From assembly GCA_021848825.1 (NCBI GenBank), contig JAJZTQ010000003.1, forward strand, positions 124,001-188,000: a DNA stretch of 64,000 bases, given 5' to 3'. The DNA comes from Pseudomonadota bacterium (GTDB lineage: Bacteria > Pseudomonadota > Gammaproteobacteria > Burkholderiales > JABEVD01). Below the pieces are notes generated by a model that saw nothing but the letters and a program-made list of their open reading frames with translations, searched no databases and was not told the origin of the DNA. This document shows positions 35,554 through 44,300 of the stretch, in pieces. The translations under genes were made by a program, and so were the position numbers. Every line of letters begins with the position of its first letter. The first letter of the stretch is position 1.

Positions 35554-35613
35554 GATCCCGTCATCAGCAGCGAATCTGCTCCGCAAAAGCGCTTGTTTAC
35601 TTTCCCGGTTTTG

Positions 35614-35647
35614 TATGATTAAATTTACTCATAGTATTGAGTAAATT
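35614..35647 (+). promoter_or_regulatory. -10 element and perfect palindrome ahead of the ATPase gene
   Basis: TATGAT at 35614-35619 resembles a -10 element. Directly after it, AATTTACTCA (35622-35631) and TGAGTAAATT (35638-35647) form a perfect 10-bp inverted repeat with a 6-base spacer, ending 4 bp before the ATG at 35652. The position, over the transcription start and the ribosome site, suggests an operator for self-control; a role as target or end of a mobile unit is also possible. Confidence 0.5.
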
Positions 35648-35651
35648 GAGA

Positions 35652-36833
35652 ATGTCCTATCGTCGACCTGCATTCAAGGTACTTTCCGGCCGGCTTGCAG
35701 AGCCGCGCCGCTTCATTCACGTGGTGACCGGGCCGCGCCAGGTGGGCAAAACCACGCTGGTACAGCAGGCCTGCGACAGCGCGGGTTTGCCCGTGCAATT
35801 TGCCAGTGCGGATGAGCCCACCTTGCGCGGCGCGGAGTGGATTGCGCAGCAATGGGAGATTGCGAGATTGAGGTGCAATGAACAGGGCGGCATTCTGGTG
35901 CTGGACGAGGTGCAGAAGATAGGCGGCTGGTCGGAAACGGTCAAGCGTCTGTGGGACGAAGATACGCGGAGGAAACATGCGCTGAAGGTGGTGTTGCTCG
36001 GTTCGGCCCCATTGCTGCTCCAGCGAGGTCTTTCGGAAAGCCTGGCGGGACGCTTCGAGGTGCTGCATCTGCCGCACTGGTCTGCGGCAGAAATGAGCGA
36101 GGCCTTCGGCTGGTCGGTTGATCAGTGCATTTTTTTCGGGGGCTATCCCGGTTCGGCGCCCCTGATCGACGATCAGGATCGCTGGGTCCGATATGTGCGG
36201 GACTCGCTGATCGAGACAACCTTGTCGCGTGACGTGTTGCTGTTGTCGCGAGTGGACAAGCCGGCTTTGCTGCGCCGCATGTTCGAGCTGGGATGTCGCT
36301 ATTCCGGGCAGATTCTCTCCTATACCAAGATGATCGGGCAGCTGCAGGATGCAGGGAACACGACTACGCTGGCGCATTATCTGGATTTGCTGAGCGCTGC
36401 CGGAATGGTGACCGGCTTTTTCAAATATGCGGGCGAGACCGTGCGAAGCAGGGGTTCCAGCCCCAAATTGCAGGTTCTGAATACGGCGCTTTTCTCCGCG
36501 GTGTCGAACTATCGCTTCGACGAGGCGCTGAAAGATCGGGAGCACTGGGGCAGGCTGACGGAGTCGGCGGTGGGGGCACATCTCGCCAATGCTGCGGCAA
36601 GCGGGCAATGCGAGGTTTTTTATTGGCGGGAGCGCAACCGCGAAGTGGATTTCGTGGTTCGCGCAAGGCGCAAGCTGATAGCGATTGAAGTGAAAGGCGG
36701 GCGTGCCCGTGATGTATTGCCGGGAATGCAGGCATTCGCGGAGGCATTCAAGCCGGACCGCATGCTCCTGGTCGGAGGCGACGGCGTCGCCGTGGAAGAA
36801 TTCCTGCTGTCTCCCCTTGAAAAATGGTTCTGA
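35652..36833 (+). CDS. AAA ATPase with DUF4143-type C-terminus
   Basis: 393 residues. Walker A GPRQVGKT at 27-34 and Walker B ILVLDEVQ at 81-88; VVLLGSAPLLL is the sensor-1 strand. The C-terminal part is nuclease-like: EVFYWRERNREVDFVVRARRKLIAIEVKGG matches the D..ExK core seen in DUF4143/restriction-like folds. These proteins are common accessory genes in bacteria and archaea; function is unknown. In-frame TTG at 35637 would start inside the palindrome, so ATG 35652 was chosen. Nine of its first twelve arginines use CGN codons, unlike the neighbouring genes, and it is flanked by direct repeats, so it is probably a late insertion. Confidence 0.87.
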   Translation: MSYRRPAFKVLSGRLAEPRRFIHVVTGPRQVGKTTLVQQACDSAGLPVQFASADEPTLRGAEWIAQQWEIARLRCNEQGGILVLDEVQKIGGWSETVKRLWDEDTRRKHALKVVLLGSAPLLLQRGLSESLAGRFEVLHLPHWSAAEMSEAFGWSVDQCIFFGGYPGSAPLIDDQDRWVRYVRDSLIETTLSRDVLLLSRVDKPALLRRMFELGCRYSGQILSYTKMIGQLQDAGNTTTLAHYLDLLSAAGMVTGFFKYAGETVRSRGSSPKLQVLNTALFSAVSNYRFDEALKDREHWGRLTESAVGAHLANAAASGQCEVFYWRERNREVDFVVRARRKLIAIEVKGGRARDVLPGMQAFAEAFKPDRMLLVGGDGVAVEEFLLSPLEKWF

Positions 36834-36950
36834 ACACAGCCTGCAAGGGGCGATTACCCGCTGTCCGCCGACAGCGTTGCTCGGCAACAGGAGAAACTGG
36901 TAGCATGAATCCCTTTCCCTGGAACACGTAAGACCGGGGAAGGTCTCAAT

Positions 36951-37060
36951 GGAAGGAAGCATTCTAGTTGGTCAAGAATTCACACAACCTGCGCATAGCC
37001 ATTGTTCACGAATGGCTGACCGTGTATGCAGGCGCCGAGCGCGTGCTGGAAAAGATGCTG
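36951..37060 (+). repeat. 110-bp diverged direct repeat, copy B
   Basis: The intact copy, overlapping the start of the glycosyltransferase at 36968. See copy A at 35426 for the comparison. Confidence 0.85.
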
Positions 37061-38119
37061 GATTGTTTCCCCGAGGCGGATCTGTTCGCTGTCGTTGATT
37101 TCTTTCCTGAGGGCAAGCGGGATGTTATCCGGAACAAGCCTGTTGTCACCTCATTCATCCAGAATCTGCCGTTTGCTGAAACGAAATACCGAAATTATCT
37201 GCTGCTGATGCCATTGGCCATCGAGCAGTTCGATCTGTCCGCTTACGATATCGTGATATCGAGCAGCCATGCCGTCGCAAAGGGAGTGATCACAGGGCCG
37301 AATCAGCTTCATTTGTGCATGTGCTACTCGCCTATCCGTTATGCCTGGGATCTTCAGCATCAGTATCTACGGGAATCCGGATTGGACCACGGAATCAAGG
37401 GCTGGGTCGCCAGAATGATGCTGCACAAAATGCGCATCTGGGATGTCCGAACGGGCAACGGGGTCGATGGCTTCATGGCCATTTCCAATTTCATCAGGAG
37501 AAGAATACGGAAAACCTACGGGCGCGATGCGACAGTCATCTATCCCCCTGTCGACGTCGAGGCATTCTCCGTAAATCGAGAGAAGGAAGAATTCTACCTC
37601 ACTGCCTCCAGGATGGTTCCCTACAAGAAAATGGACCTGATCGTTGAGGCCTTTTCGTCCATGCCTGACAAGCGTCTCTTCGTCATCGGGGAGGGGCCCG
37701 ATTTCGAGAAAATCAGGGCAAAGGCCGGTTCGAATGTGACCCTGCTGGGATATCAGCCGCATGAGGTGCTGGCGGATTACATGCAGCGTGCGAAAGCTTT
37801 CGTTTTCGCTGCCGAAGAGGACTTCGGAATTGCCCCGCTCGAGGCTCAAGCATGCGGAACGCCCGTGATTGCCTACGGCAAGGGTGCGGCTCTGGAGACG
37901 ATCCGGGGTTTGCATCAGAGCGACCCAACGGGGGTTTTTTTTCAAGAGCAGTCTGCAGAGGCAATTTCAGACGCCGTTGTCGAATTCGAAGCGAACGCGG
38001 AAAAAATCGCGCCTGAGGCTTGCAGGAATAATGCCCTGCGCTTTTCCCCTGAGCGCTTCAGGGCAGAGTTCACGAGTTTTGTCGTGGAAGCCGCAGAGCT
38101 GTTCTTCGGAGCGAAATGA
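36968..38119 (+). CDS. family 4 glycosyltransferase, WbaZ/mannosyltransferase-like
   Basis: 383 residues. N-terminal IAIVHEWLTVYAGAERVLEKM and CYSPIRYAWDLQHQYL are typical of the WbaZ branch, which often transfers mannose. Donor side: SRMVPYKKMDLIVEAF, GEGPDFEKI, and EX7E in EEDFGIAPLEAQACGTPVIAYGKGAALETI. Start is TTG; the GGAAGGAAG ribosome site lies within the repeated segment. It now stands alone between the ATPase gene and a 240-bp promoter region. Confidence 0.88.
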   Translation: MVKNSHNLRIAIVHEWLTVYAGAERVLEKMLDCFPEADLFAVVDFFPEGKRDVIRNKPVVTSFIQNLPFAETKYRNYLLLMPLAIEQFDLSAYDIVISSSHAVAKGVITGPNQLHLCMCYSPIRYAWDLQHQYLRESGLDHGIKGWVARMMLHKMRIWDVRTGNGVDGFMAISNFIRRRIRKTYGRDATVIYPPVDVEAFSVNREKEEFYLTASRMVPYKKMDLIVEAFSSMPDKRLFVIGEGPDFEKIRAKAGSNVTLLGYQPHEVLADYMQRAKAFVFAAEEDFGIAPLEAQACGTPVIAYGKGAALETIRGLHQSDPTGVFFQEQSAEAISDAVVEFEANAEKIAPEACRNNALRFSPERFRAEFTSFVVEAAELFFGAK

Positions 38120-38164
38120 CAGGATGTTCATACTCCGCTCGGAGATCTTTCGCTCGATGTGTAA

Positions 38165-38193
38165 TTGAATTGCAACAATGCATCGGTTATAGT
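38165..38193 (+). promoter_or_regulatory. putative sigma-70 promoter
   Basis: TTGAAT (38165-38170), 17-base spacer, TATAGT (38188-38193). The hexamers are identical to those of the promoter at 40267. It would give a leader of about 190 bases before the epimerase gene. Confidence 0.45.
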
Positions 38194-38279
38194 TCGGGCT
38201 GATGCGGATCGGCATAACGATTGAGACAGCAAGAGCTGCCATGCAGCAGAACCTGTGACAAAAATAAGCAAATGCCGGG

Positions 38280-38306
38280 TTGATTTTTGCGGATCCTGCC
38301 TATAAT
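38280..38306 (+). promoter_or_regulatory. second promoter candidate, TATAAT
   Basis: A perfect -10 TATAAT at 38301-38306 with TTGATT at 38280-38285; the spacer is 15 bases, shorter than ideal. Either this or the promoter at 38165 serves the epimerase/sugar transferase pair. Confidence 0.35.
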
Positions 38307-38394
38307 GGAGATACCGTTTTCGATATGGAATCTTCCGGGAAGTGCCGGAAATCCCTGAATGTGTTGGATTCTGAATAAGAACAAGGATGATCGG

Positions 38395-39396
38395 GTGATC
38401 GAAACTGCTCCGGAAATGCGCTGTCTCGTGACGGGTTCCTCCGGTTTCATAGGCAGGAAGCTGTGCAGGAAGCTGCTGGATGACGGATTCGAAGTGAAAG
38501 GTGTTGTCAGAAGGGAGACCGCCTTTCCTGAATTCGAGGGGCTTCGCTTCACAACAATAAGCGCCGGAGAGATAGGCGAAAAAACAGACTGGGGCGATGC
38601 GCTCGACGGGGTCGATATCGTTTTTCATCTCGCAGCCGAAGGGGGATCCCGGCATGACTCGGAAGAAGAACGGATGCGCAAGCTGAAAAGCGTGAATGTC
38701 TCGGGCACTTCATGCCTCGCCCATGCCGCCTCGGCAATGGGCGTTCGCCGCTTTGTTTATCTGAGCTCTATCAAGGCCAATGGGGAAAGCACCCCTTTTG
38801 ACGAGCCTTTCACCGAAAGGACCCTCCCGTCCCCATCTACGCCCTATGGCGTCTCCAAGCTGGAAACCGAACGAACGCTCTGGGGTGTTTCCGAAAAAAC
38901 GGGATTGGAGGCGGTTGTCGTTCGTCCCCCCCTCGTGTATGGCGAAGAAGTGAAAGGAAACTTTCTCGGACTCCTGAAGCTTGCATCCAGCGGACTGCCT
39001 TTGCCTTTTTCGAGGGTCATGAACCTGAGAAGCCTCATTTACGTTGAAAACCTCCTCGATATCCTCGTTCTATGCGCCATTCACCCAGGGGCGGCGGGGC
39101 AGACGTTTCTCGTGCATGACGGAGAGGATATTTCGACGGGGGAACTGATCGAATGCCTGGCCGAAGGCATGGGGGCGCGCGCTAGGCTGGTTTATTTTCC
39201 ATCACGCCTGATTGAAGCAATCGGGCGTCTGAGCGGGAAGGCGCATCTCGTCGATCGTCTGATCGGTTCGCTCAGGGTGGACAGCGCCCGGATACGGAAT
39301 GAACTCGGCTGGTCTCCGCCCTATTCTCTCCGGCAGGGATTGGCCAACACGGCATCCTGGTATCGCCTCCAAGGCATGGGCAGAATCGCTGCATAA
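38395..39396 (+). CDS. NAD-dependent epimerase/dehydratase
   Basis: Extended SDR of about 333 residues. Cofactor motif VTGSSGFIGRKL near residues 10-21; HLAAEGG; SSIKANGE; and YGVSKLETE as YxxxK. GTG 38395 has AAGGA seven bases upstream and is preferred to ATG 38359. Members adjacent to initiating sugar transferases often make or modify the first sugar (for example UDP-GalNAc or UDP-QuiNAc derivatives); the substrate cannot be read from the sequence. It leaves 21 bp to the sugar transferase gene. Confidence 0.82.
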   Translation: MIETAPEMRCLVTGSSGFIGRKLCRKLLDDGFEVKGVVRRETAFPEFEGLRFTTISAGEIGEKTDWGDALDGVDIVFHLAAEGGSRHDSEEERMRKLKSVNVSGTSCLAHAASAMGVRRFVYLSSIKANGESTPFDEPFTERTLPSPSTPYGVSKLETERTLWGVSEKTGLEAVVVRPPLVYGEEVKGNFLGLLKLASSGLPLPFSRVMNLRSLIYVENLLDILVLCAIHPGAAGQTFLVHDGEDISTGELIECLAEGMGARARLVYFPSRLIEAIGRLSGKAHLVDRLIGSLRVDSARIRNELGWSPPYSLRQGLANTASWYRLQGMGRIAA

Positions 39397-39417
39397 AGAC
39401 AACAAACAGGGAAAAAA

Positions 39418-40173
39418 ATGACGGAAGGGTACACAAGATATCAAATCATCAAGAGGATATTCGATATCCTGATTTCGCTCATGCTGCTCGTCGTCTTTTC
39501 CCCGGTTCTGCTGCTCGCCGCAATCATGGTCCTTGTTCTTGAGGGAAGGCCCGTATTGTACGTATCGAAGCGACTTGTTTCCATGGAAAAGATGGTCTCC
39601 ATTCCCAAATTCCGCACCATGGTCAAGGACGCGAAGTCCGATAAATACAAGCTGGAAGAAAGGTTCATGCGGGATGGCTTCCTGGATATCCCCCTTACCT
39701 GCGAAGTGTATACGGGGATAGGGAGAATCCTCGAGCGTACCCAGGTCGTTGAATTGCTCCAACTCCTCATGGTTTTGAGAGGGTACATGAGCTTCATCGG
39801 CAACAGGCCGCTCCCTCTTGGCAATGCGAACATGCTCAGGAAATTCCCGGGATGGGACGGGCGTTTCAAGTCCCCGGCTGGCATTTCAGGAATTTCCCAG
39901 GTCGTCGGAAAATACAGCCTCGAGCCTCGGGAGAGGCTCGATCTGGAAAGGATGTATTCGCAGGTTTACAAACATGGCAACGTGGTGAAGTGCGATCTCG
40001 CCATCATTTACCATACCGCGAGACTGCTCTTGACGGGAAAAACACTCCCCTTGGAGAAGGCGAAAAAACTGCTTTTCGATTCGATGAGATCGGAGGAATC
40101 GAGGCAAGCCATGGAAGAGGAATTGAATGAGTGGGAGCTGGATTCGATGCTTCAGCAAGAAAGCGAAAAGTGA
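39418..40173 (+). CDS. polyprenyl-phosphate sugar-phosphate transferase-like protein
   Basis: Bacterial sugar transferase (PF02397-type), 251 residues, expected to start the repeat unit by moving a sugar phosphate to undecaprenyl phosphate. N-terminal KRIFDILISLMLLVVFSPVL is the re-entrant membrane helix; PKFRTM and SPAGISGISQVVGKY are family motifs. The usual catalytic pair Asp-Glu in a DELPQL context reads V111-E112 here (QVVELLQ), so the aspartate is absent, and GPRP is GNRP. It may use another acid, act differently, or be inactive. A helical charged tail follows. Confidence 0.83.
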   Translation: MTEGYTRYQIIKRIFDILISLMLLVVFSPVLLLAAIMVLVLEGRPVLYVSKRLVSMEKMVSIPKFRTMVKDAKSDKYKLEERFMRDGFLDIPLTCEVYTGIGRILERTQVVELLQLLMVLRGYMSFIGNRPLPLGNANMLRKFPGWDGRFKSPAGISGISQVVGKYSLEPRERLDLERMYSQVYKHGNVVKCDLAIIYHTARLLLTGKTLPLEKAKKLLFDSMRSEESRQAMEEELNEWELDSMLQQESEK

Positions 40174-40266
40174 TTCCCTTTTGAGGGATTGTATATGGGT
40201 GAAACTGGTGCATATTTCCAATCGGGCGGCCATGATCGATAGAAATGTGAAGTTTTTTTGAACGGC

Positions 40267-40294
40267 TTGAATTTCGTGAGGGATGGTGTATAGT
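40267..40294 (+). promoter_or_regulatory. putative sigma-70 promoter of the glycine-rich protein gene
   Basis: TTGAAT (40267-40272), 16-base spacer, TATAGT (40289-40294), then a 33-base leader with the strong ribosome site AGAAGGGGAGAG before ATG 40328. Confidence 0.55.
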
Positions 40295-40327
40295 TTCAGC
40301 ATGGATAACTAAGAAGGGGAGAGTCCC

Positions 40328-40672
40328 ATGAAAAGAACAGCAATATTGATCGCAGCCTTGTACGCCCTGTCCGTGGTTCCTTCCGCTATGGCGACTGCCC
40401 CGACGGTGAACCCTGACTCCGGCGGTGCAGTTGGCGGTGGCGGTGGCGGTGCTGGTGCAGGCGGTGCGGGCGGTGCGGGCGGTGCCGGTGCTCCTGGTGG
40501 TGACGCAGCAGGCGCAGCAGGCGAAGCAGGCGCCGGAATAGGCGTCAATACCGGAGCGCTCATCGGCGCGGCTGGTCTTGCAGGCGTTGCGGCAGCCGTT
40601 GGTTTGGCGACCGCTTCGAGCTCGAGCGTAACTCCTTCGACTTCGACTTCGACTTCGACTTCGACGCAGTGA
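40328..40672 (+). CDS. secreted glycine/alanine-rich repeat protein
   Basis: 114 residues. A signal peptide (KRTAILIAALYALSVVPSAMA) is followed by a Gly-Ala-rich region built from short repeats (GGAGGAGGAG, DAAGAAGEAGAG), a hydrophobic stretch (GALIGAAGLAGVAAAVGLA, about residues 75-95) and a Ser-Thr tail coded by a hexanucleotide repeat. No known domain. It has its own promoter and terminator inside the export locus. It could be a surface-anchored or matrix protein; the hydrophobic segment could insert in a membrane. Confidence 0.85.
   Translation: MKRTAILIAALYALSVVPSAMATAPTVNPDSGGAVGGGGGGAGAGGAGGAGGAGAPGGDAAGAAGEAGAGIGVNTGALIGAAGLAGVAAAVGLATASSSSVTPSTSTSTSTSTQ
40636..40665 (+). repeat. hexanucleotide repeat TTCGAC x5
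   Basis: Five perfect copies of TTCGAC encode the Ser-Thr tail of the glycine-rich protein. In-frame, so slippage would only change tail length. Confidence 0.85.
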
Positions 40673-40689
40673 TCTGAAATTCCAGGAAT

Positions 40690-40724
40690 GCCCCGGCGCG
40701 ACAACCGCGCCGGGCTTTGTTTTG
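40690..40724 (+). terminator. intrinsic terminator
   Basis: A GC-only 9-bp stem (CCCGGCGCG / CGCGCCGGG) with loop ACAAC, followed by CTTTGTTTTG. It lies 18 bp after the glycine-rich protein gene and ends that transcript. Confidence 0.82.
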
Positions 40725-40755
40725 CCATTCAGGACAGCCATTTTAAAATATCTGA

Positions 40756-41382
40756 ATGAAATTCCGGCTGCCCTTCCTGCTTTGCTGCAGCATTTTTTCG
40801 GGTTGCTCAACGCTCGGCGACAACCCCATATTCACAACGACCGCTCAGCTCGCCAAGAGGGAATTCGGAAGCTCGAGCGGCAAATCCGGGCGCCTCGCAT
40901 TCGACCCCCATTACCATTACTTGCAGCTGATCGTAAACGGCCAGGCCGTTTACCTGGCGCTGGGCAATGTCGATCACGGCACCGAGGTCTGGTACAGCGC
41001 CCAAGGTGAAGTGCTGCGCATCAGAAACGGGCGGATGGCGGGGATCATGGGAACCTCCACCGAATGGCGCAACGTGGTCCTTCCCGAATTCCCTTCCTGG
41101 TCGGAAATCGAAAGACTCAAGGTTTACAGGTGGGCGCGGCGCATGGATATCATGCCCGGCTACAAATACGGCATGCTCGACCAGCTCACTCTGCATGCGA
41201 TCGCGCCCGTCGCCAGCAGCAATCTCCATGAAATCGATCCTTCAAGGCTCGCCTGGTTCGAGGAGAGTTCGAATCATCTGCCGCCTTCGAGATATGCGGT
41301 GGACCTGGAGAAGAACCTGGTCGTCTACGCCGAGACCTGCCTTTCCCAGGATTTTTGCTTTTCCTGGCAGAGATTGCGATGA
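40756..41382 (+). CDS. YjbF/GfcB-family lipoprotein
   Basis: 208 residues. Lipoprotein signal peptide with cysteine at residue 17 (IFSGC); the body (DPHYHYLQLIVNGQAVYLALG, TEVWYSAQGEVLRIRNGRMAG) matches the YjbF/GfcB group that accompanies exopolysaccharide export in group 4 capsule and yjbEFGH loci. Anchored in a membrane, periplasmic side. Its stop overlaps the ATG of the next gene, a GfcC/YjbH-type protein, which is the normal partner. Confidence 0.83.
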   Translation: MKFRLPFLLCCSIFSGCSTLGDNPIFTTTAQLAKREFGSSSGKSGRLAFDPHYHYLQLIVNGQAVYLALGNVDHGTEVWYSAQGEVLRIRNGRMAGIMGTSTEWRNVVLPEFPSWSEIERLKVYRWARRMDIMPGYKYGMLDQLTLHAIAPVASSNLHEIDPSRLAWFEESSNHLPPSRYAVDLEKNLVVYAETCLSQDFCFSWQRLR

Positions 41383-44300
41383 AGAAGCGGCTCCTCCTGC
41401 TCTCCCTCCTCGTCTCTTCCCAGCTCCAGGCGAAAAGGCTTTCGGACTGGCTTCTGGAGCAGAAGCCTTCGCCCGATGCCTATCCCCTCGGCCTTTCATG
41501 GACTGTCCCTGCCGAAAAGGTTCCACAGAACGACCTCAAGCACGGATTGCTGAAAGCGCTGGACGGGATGGGAAAGAATCGGCTCGCGGCACTGGTTTCC
41601 TCCCTCCCCGTGACGGGGAGGGTCCCGGTCGGAAATGCCGATGCGCGATGGCTGCAGGTGAACCCTGCCATGGATCCCGTGATCCATCCGGAGGACAGGA
41701 TTTTCCTGCCGGAGAGGCCGAAGACAGTCGCCGTCCTGACCCCGGATGGCAGGCTTTGCAGGGTGATCCATGCCGCAGGATTGCATGCCGGAGACTACAT
41801 CAGGCGATGCGGCGCCGATTCGGGTGTGGATTGGGCCTATGTCGCCGAGCCCGACGGAAGGACAAGGAAAATCGGGATAGCGCTCTGGAATTTGCAGAAG
41901 CAGGACGAGCCCGCGCCGGGTTCGTGGATCTGGGCGCCCGATCGCAGTTTTCCGGATGAATTCTCCGAAAAGCTGGTCGCTTTTCTGGCCACCCAGGGGC
42001 CGGTCCCGGATCTTTCGCCCATCACGCCCCAGGCTTCTCCATTTTCTTCTCCTTCAAAGTCGCCGGTCATCTCGACCCTTTTCCCTGATCAGGATCTGCC
42101 GGTCACGGCGAACGACTGGGGGGAGGCGGGGCTCCTGCAGACGCCCACTGCCCGGATGAGAAGGGCGGGGGATTTTTCCTTCACTGTCAGCAGGGTCTAT
42201 CCCTATACCAGGGGAAACATATTCTTCCAGCCCTTTTCCTGGATGGAGGCGGGGTTCCGCTATACCAACATCAGCAACAGGCTCTACGGCCCTGTTTCCT
42301 TCAGCGGAAACCAGGCATACAAGGACAAGAGCATAGACGTGAAATTCAGGGTGAACCGCGAATCGGCATGGCTCCCTGACCTTTCCATGGGATTCAGGGA
42401 TATCGCGGGTACAGGCCTCTTTTCAGGCGAATATCTCGTCGGTTCGAAGCGGACAGGACCTTTCGACTGGAGTCTGGGACTGGGTTGGGGATATGTGGGG
42501 AACAGGGCGGATCTCGGCAATCCCGTAGGCGCCATTATTCCTTCGTTCGATGTCAGGAAGGTGTCGGCCACCACCGGCAATTTCGCATTCGGATCCTATT
42601 TCCATGGCCCGACCGCCGCATTCGGAGGCGTCCAGTATCAGACGCCCTGGGATCCCCTGATCCTGAAGCTGGAATACGACGGGAACAATTACCGGAATGA
42701 GCCTCTCGACAACCCGCTGCCGCAGAGCAGCCCATGGAATTTCGGGGTTGTGTACAGGTGGGGGAGGAACATCGACATCACGACAGGCGTCGAGCGGGGA
42801 AACACGGCGATGTTTTCGGTCAGCTTCCATGCGGATCTCGACAGACTCTTCATGCCAAAGCTGGCCGATCCGCCCCCCGTCCCGGTAAAAGCCCTCCGCC
42901 CCGATGTGAATCCTGACTGGATGAATACCGCGAAGGACATCAAGGCGCAGGCGGACTGGCAGGTCTCCAAAATCCAGAAGGATGGAAACGATCTTTCGGT
43001 GACGGTGGATGATGCCCATCCCGTCTACTGGAAGAACAGGCTCGACAAGGCAGTCTCTGTTCTCCACCGGGACAGCCCGTCGGACGTGGACCATTTCAGC
43101 ATCGTCTACAGGGAGCACGGCGCCAAGGTGGCTGAGCACGATGTCGACAGGCAGGCATGGGTCGACAATCGCACCGAGTATCTGCCGCCATCGGAGAAAA
43201 AGAACCCTGTCGTGGCAAGGGATCCCGATGCGGAAGCGCAGGGTGTCGAACTCTTCAAGTCGGATCCGCCCATGTTCGACCCACATCTCGGGATGAACTT
43301 CAACTACTATCTCGGCGGACCGAACGGCTTCGTCTTCTACCAGTTCGCGCCTTCAGCCAGCGCAACGCTGAATTTCACCCGGAACACATGGCTGCAGGGA
43401 TCGGTCCAGTATGACGTACTGGACAACTACAACCAATGGACGGACGACGGCACCAGTCTGCTTCCGAGGGTCAGGACCTACGTCAGGGAATACATGACGA
43501 CCTCCAGGTTGACCATGCCGAACCTCCAGTTCACTCATGTCGGAAGGCTGACTGAAAACCAGTATTACAGCGTCTACGGCGGCTATCTCGAGATGATGTT
43601 CGCCGGTGTGGGGGCGGAATGGCTCTATCGACCTTTTGATGGCAGGACGGCTTTCGGGGTGAATGTCAACGAAGTGCAGCAGCGCGATTTCGCCCAGAAT
43701 TTCAATCTGCAGAATTACCGGGTATTGACCGGGCACGGCACGCTTTACTGGGACACGGGTTGGCAGAACGTGCTCGGAACGCTGAGCTTCGGCCGCTACC
43801 TTGCAGGGGATATCGGCGCCACAATCGATTTCTCCAAGGTTTTCGACAATGGCGTCACGGTGGGCGCCTTCTTCACCAAGACGAATGTCTCGGCAGCACA
43901 GTTCGGAGAGGGAAGCTATGACAAGGGTATTTACCTCCAGATCCCCTTCGACGCGATGCTCATGAAGTCTTCAGACACAGTAGCCAATTTCGTTTGGAAG
44001 CCGCTGACGAGGGATGGCGGCGCGATGCTCGCGAGAGCCGTCACCCTTTACGACGTGACGAGCGTGAGGGATCCAAGGGCATTGCAATATCAGCCCGCCG
44101 CCGTGCCTGACGACTATCAGCCGCCGGAAAAAAGGAATGATGAATGGAAGCCAAAGGTAGACCTGCCTGTGCCTTCCATCCAGCCCAAGCCTGATTCGAA
44201 CCAGTGGCAAGGCAAGGGGCAGGATTATCGCAGGAGCCTGGAGGAAGAACTCTACGGCGCCGGATTCGGCAACATCCGTGTTTCGCTCGACGGCAGCAGC

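Noticed and set aside
40441-40520. CRISPR-like repeats
   Set aside because: The repetition is in-frame Gly-Ala coding sequence; no spacer-repeat pattern exists anywhere in the window.
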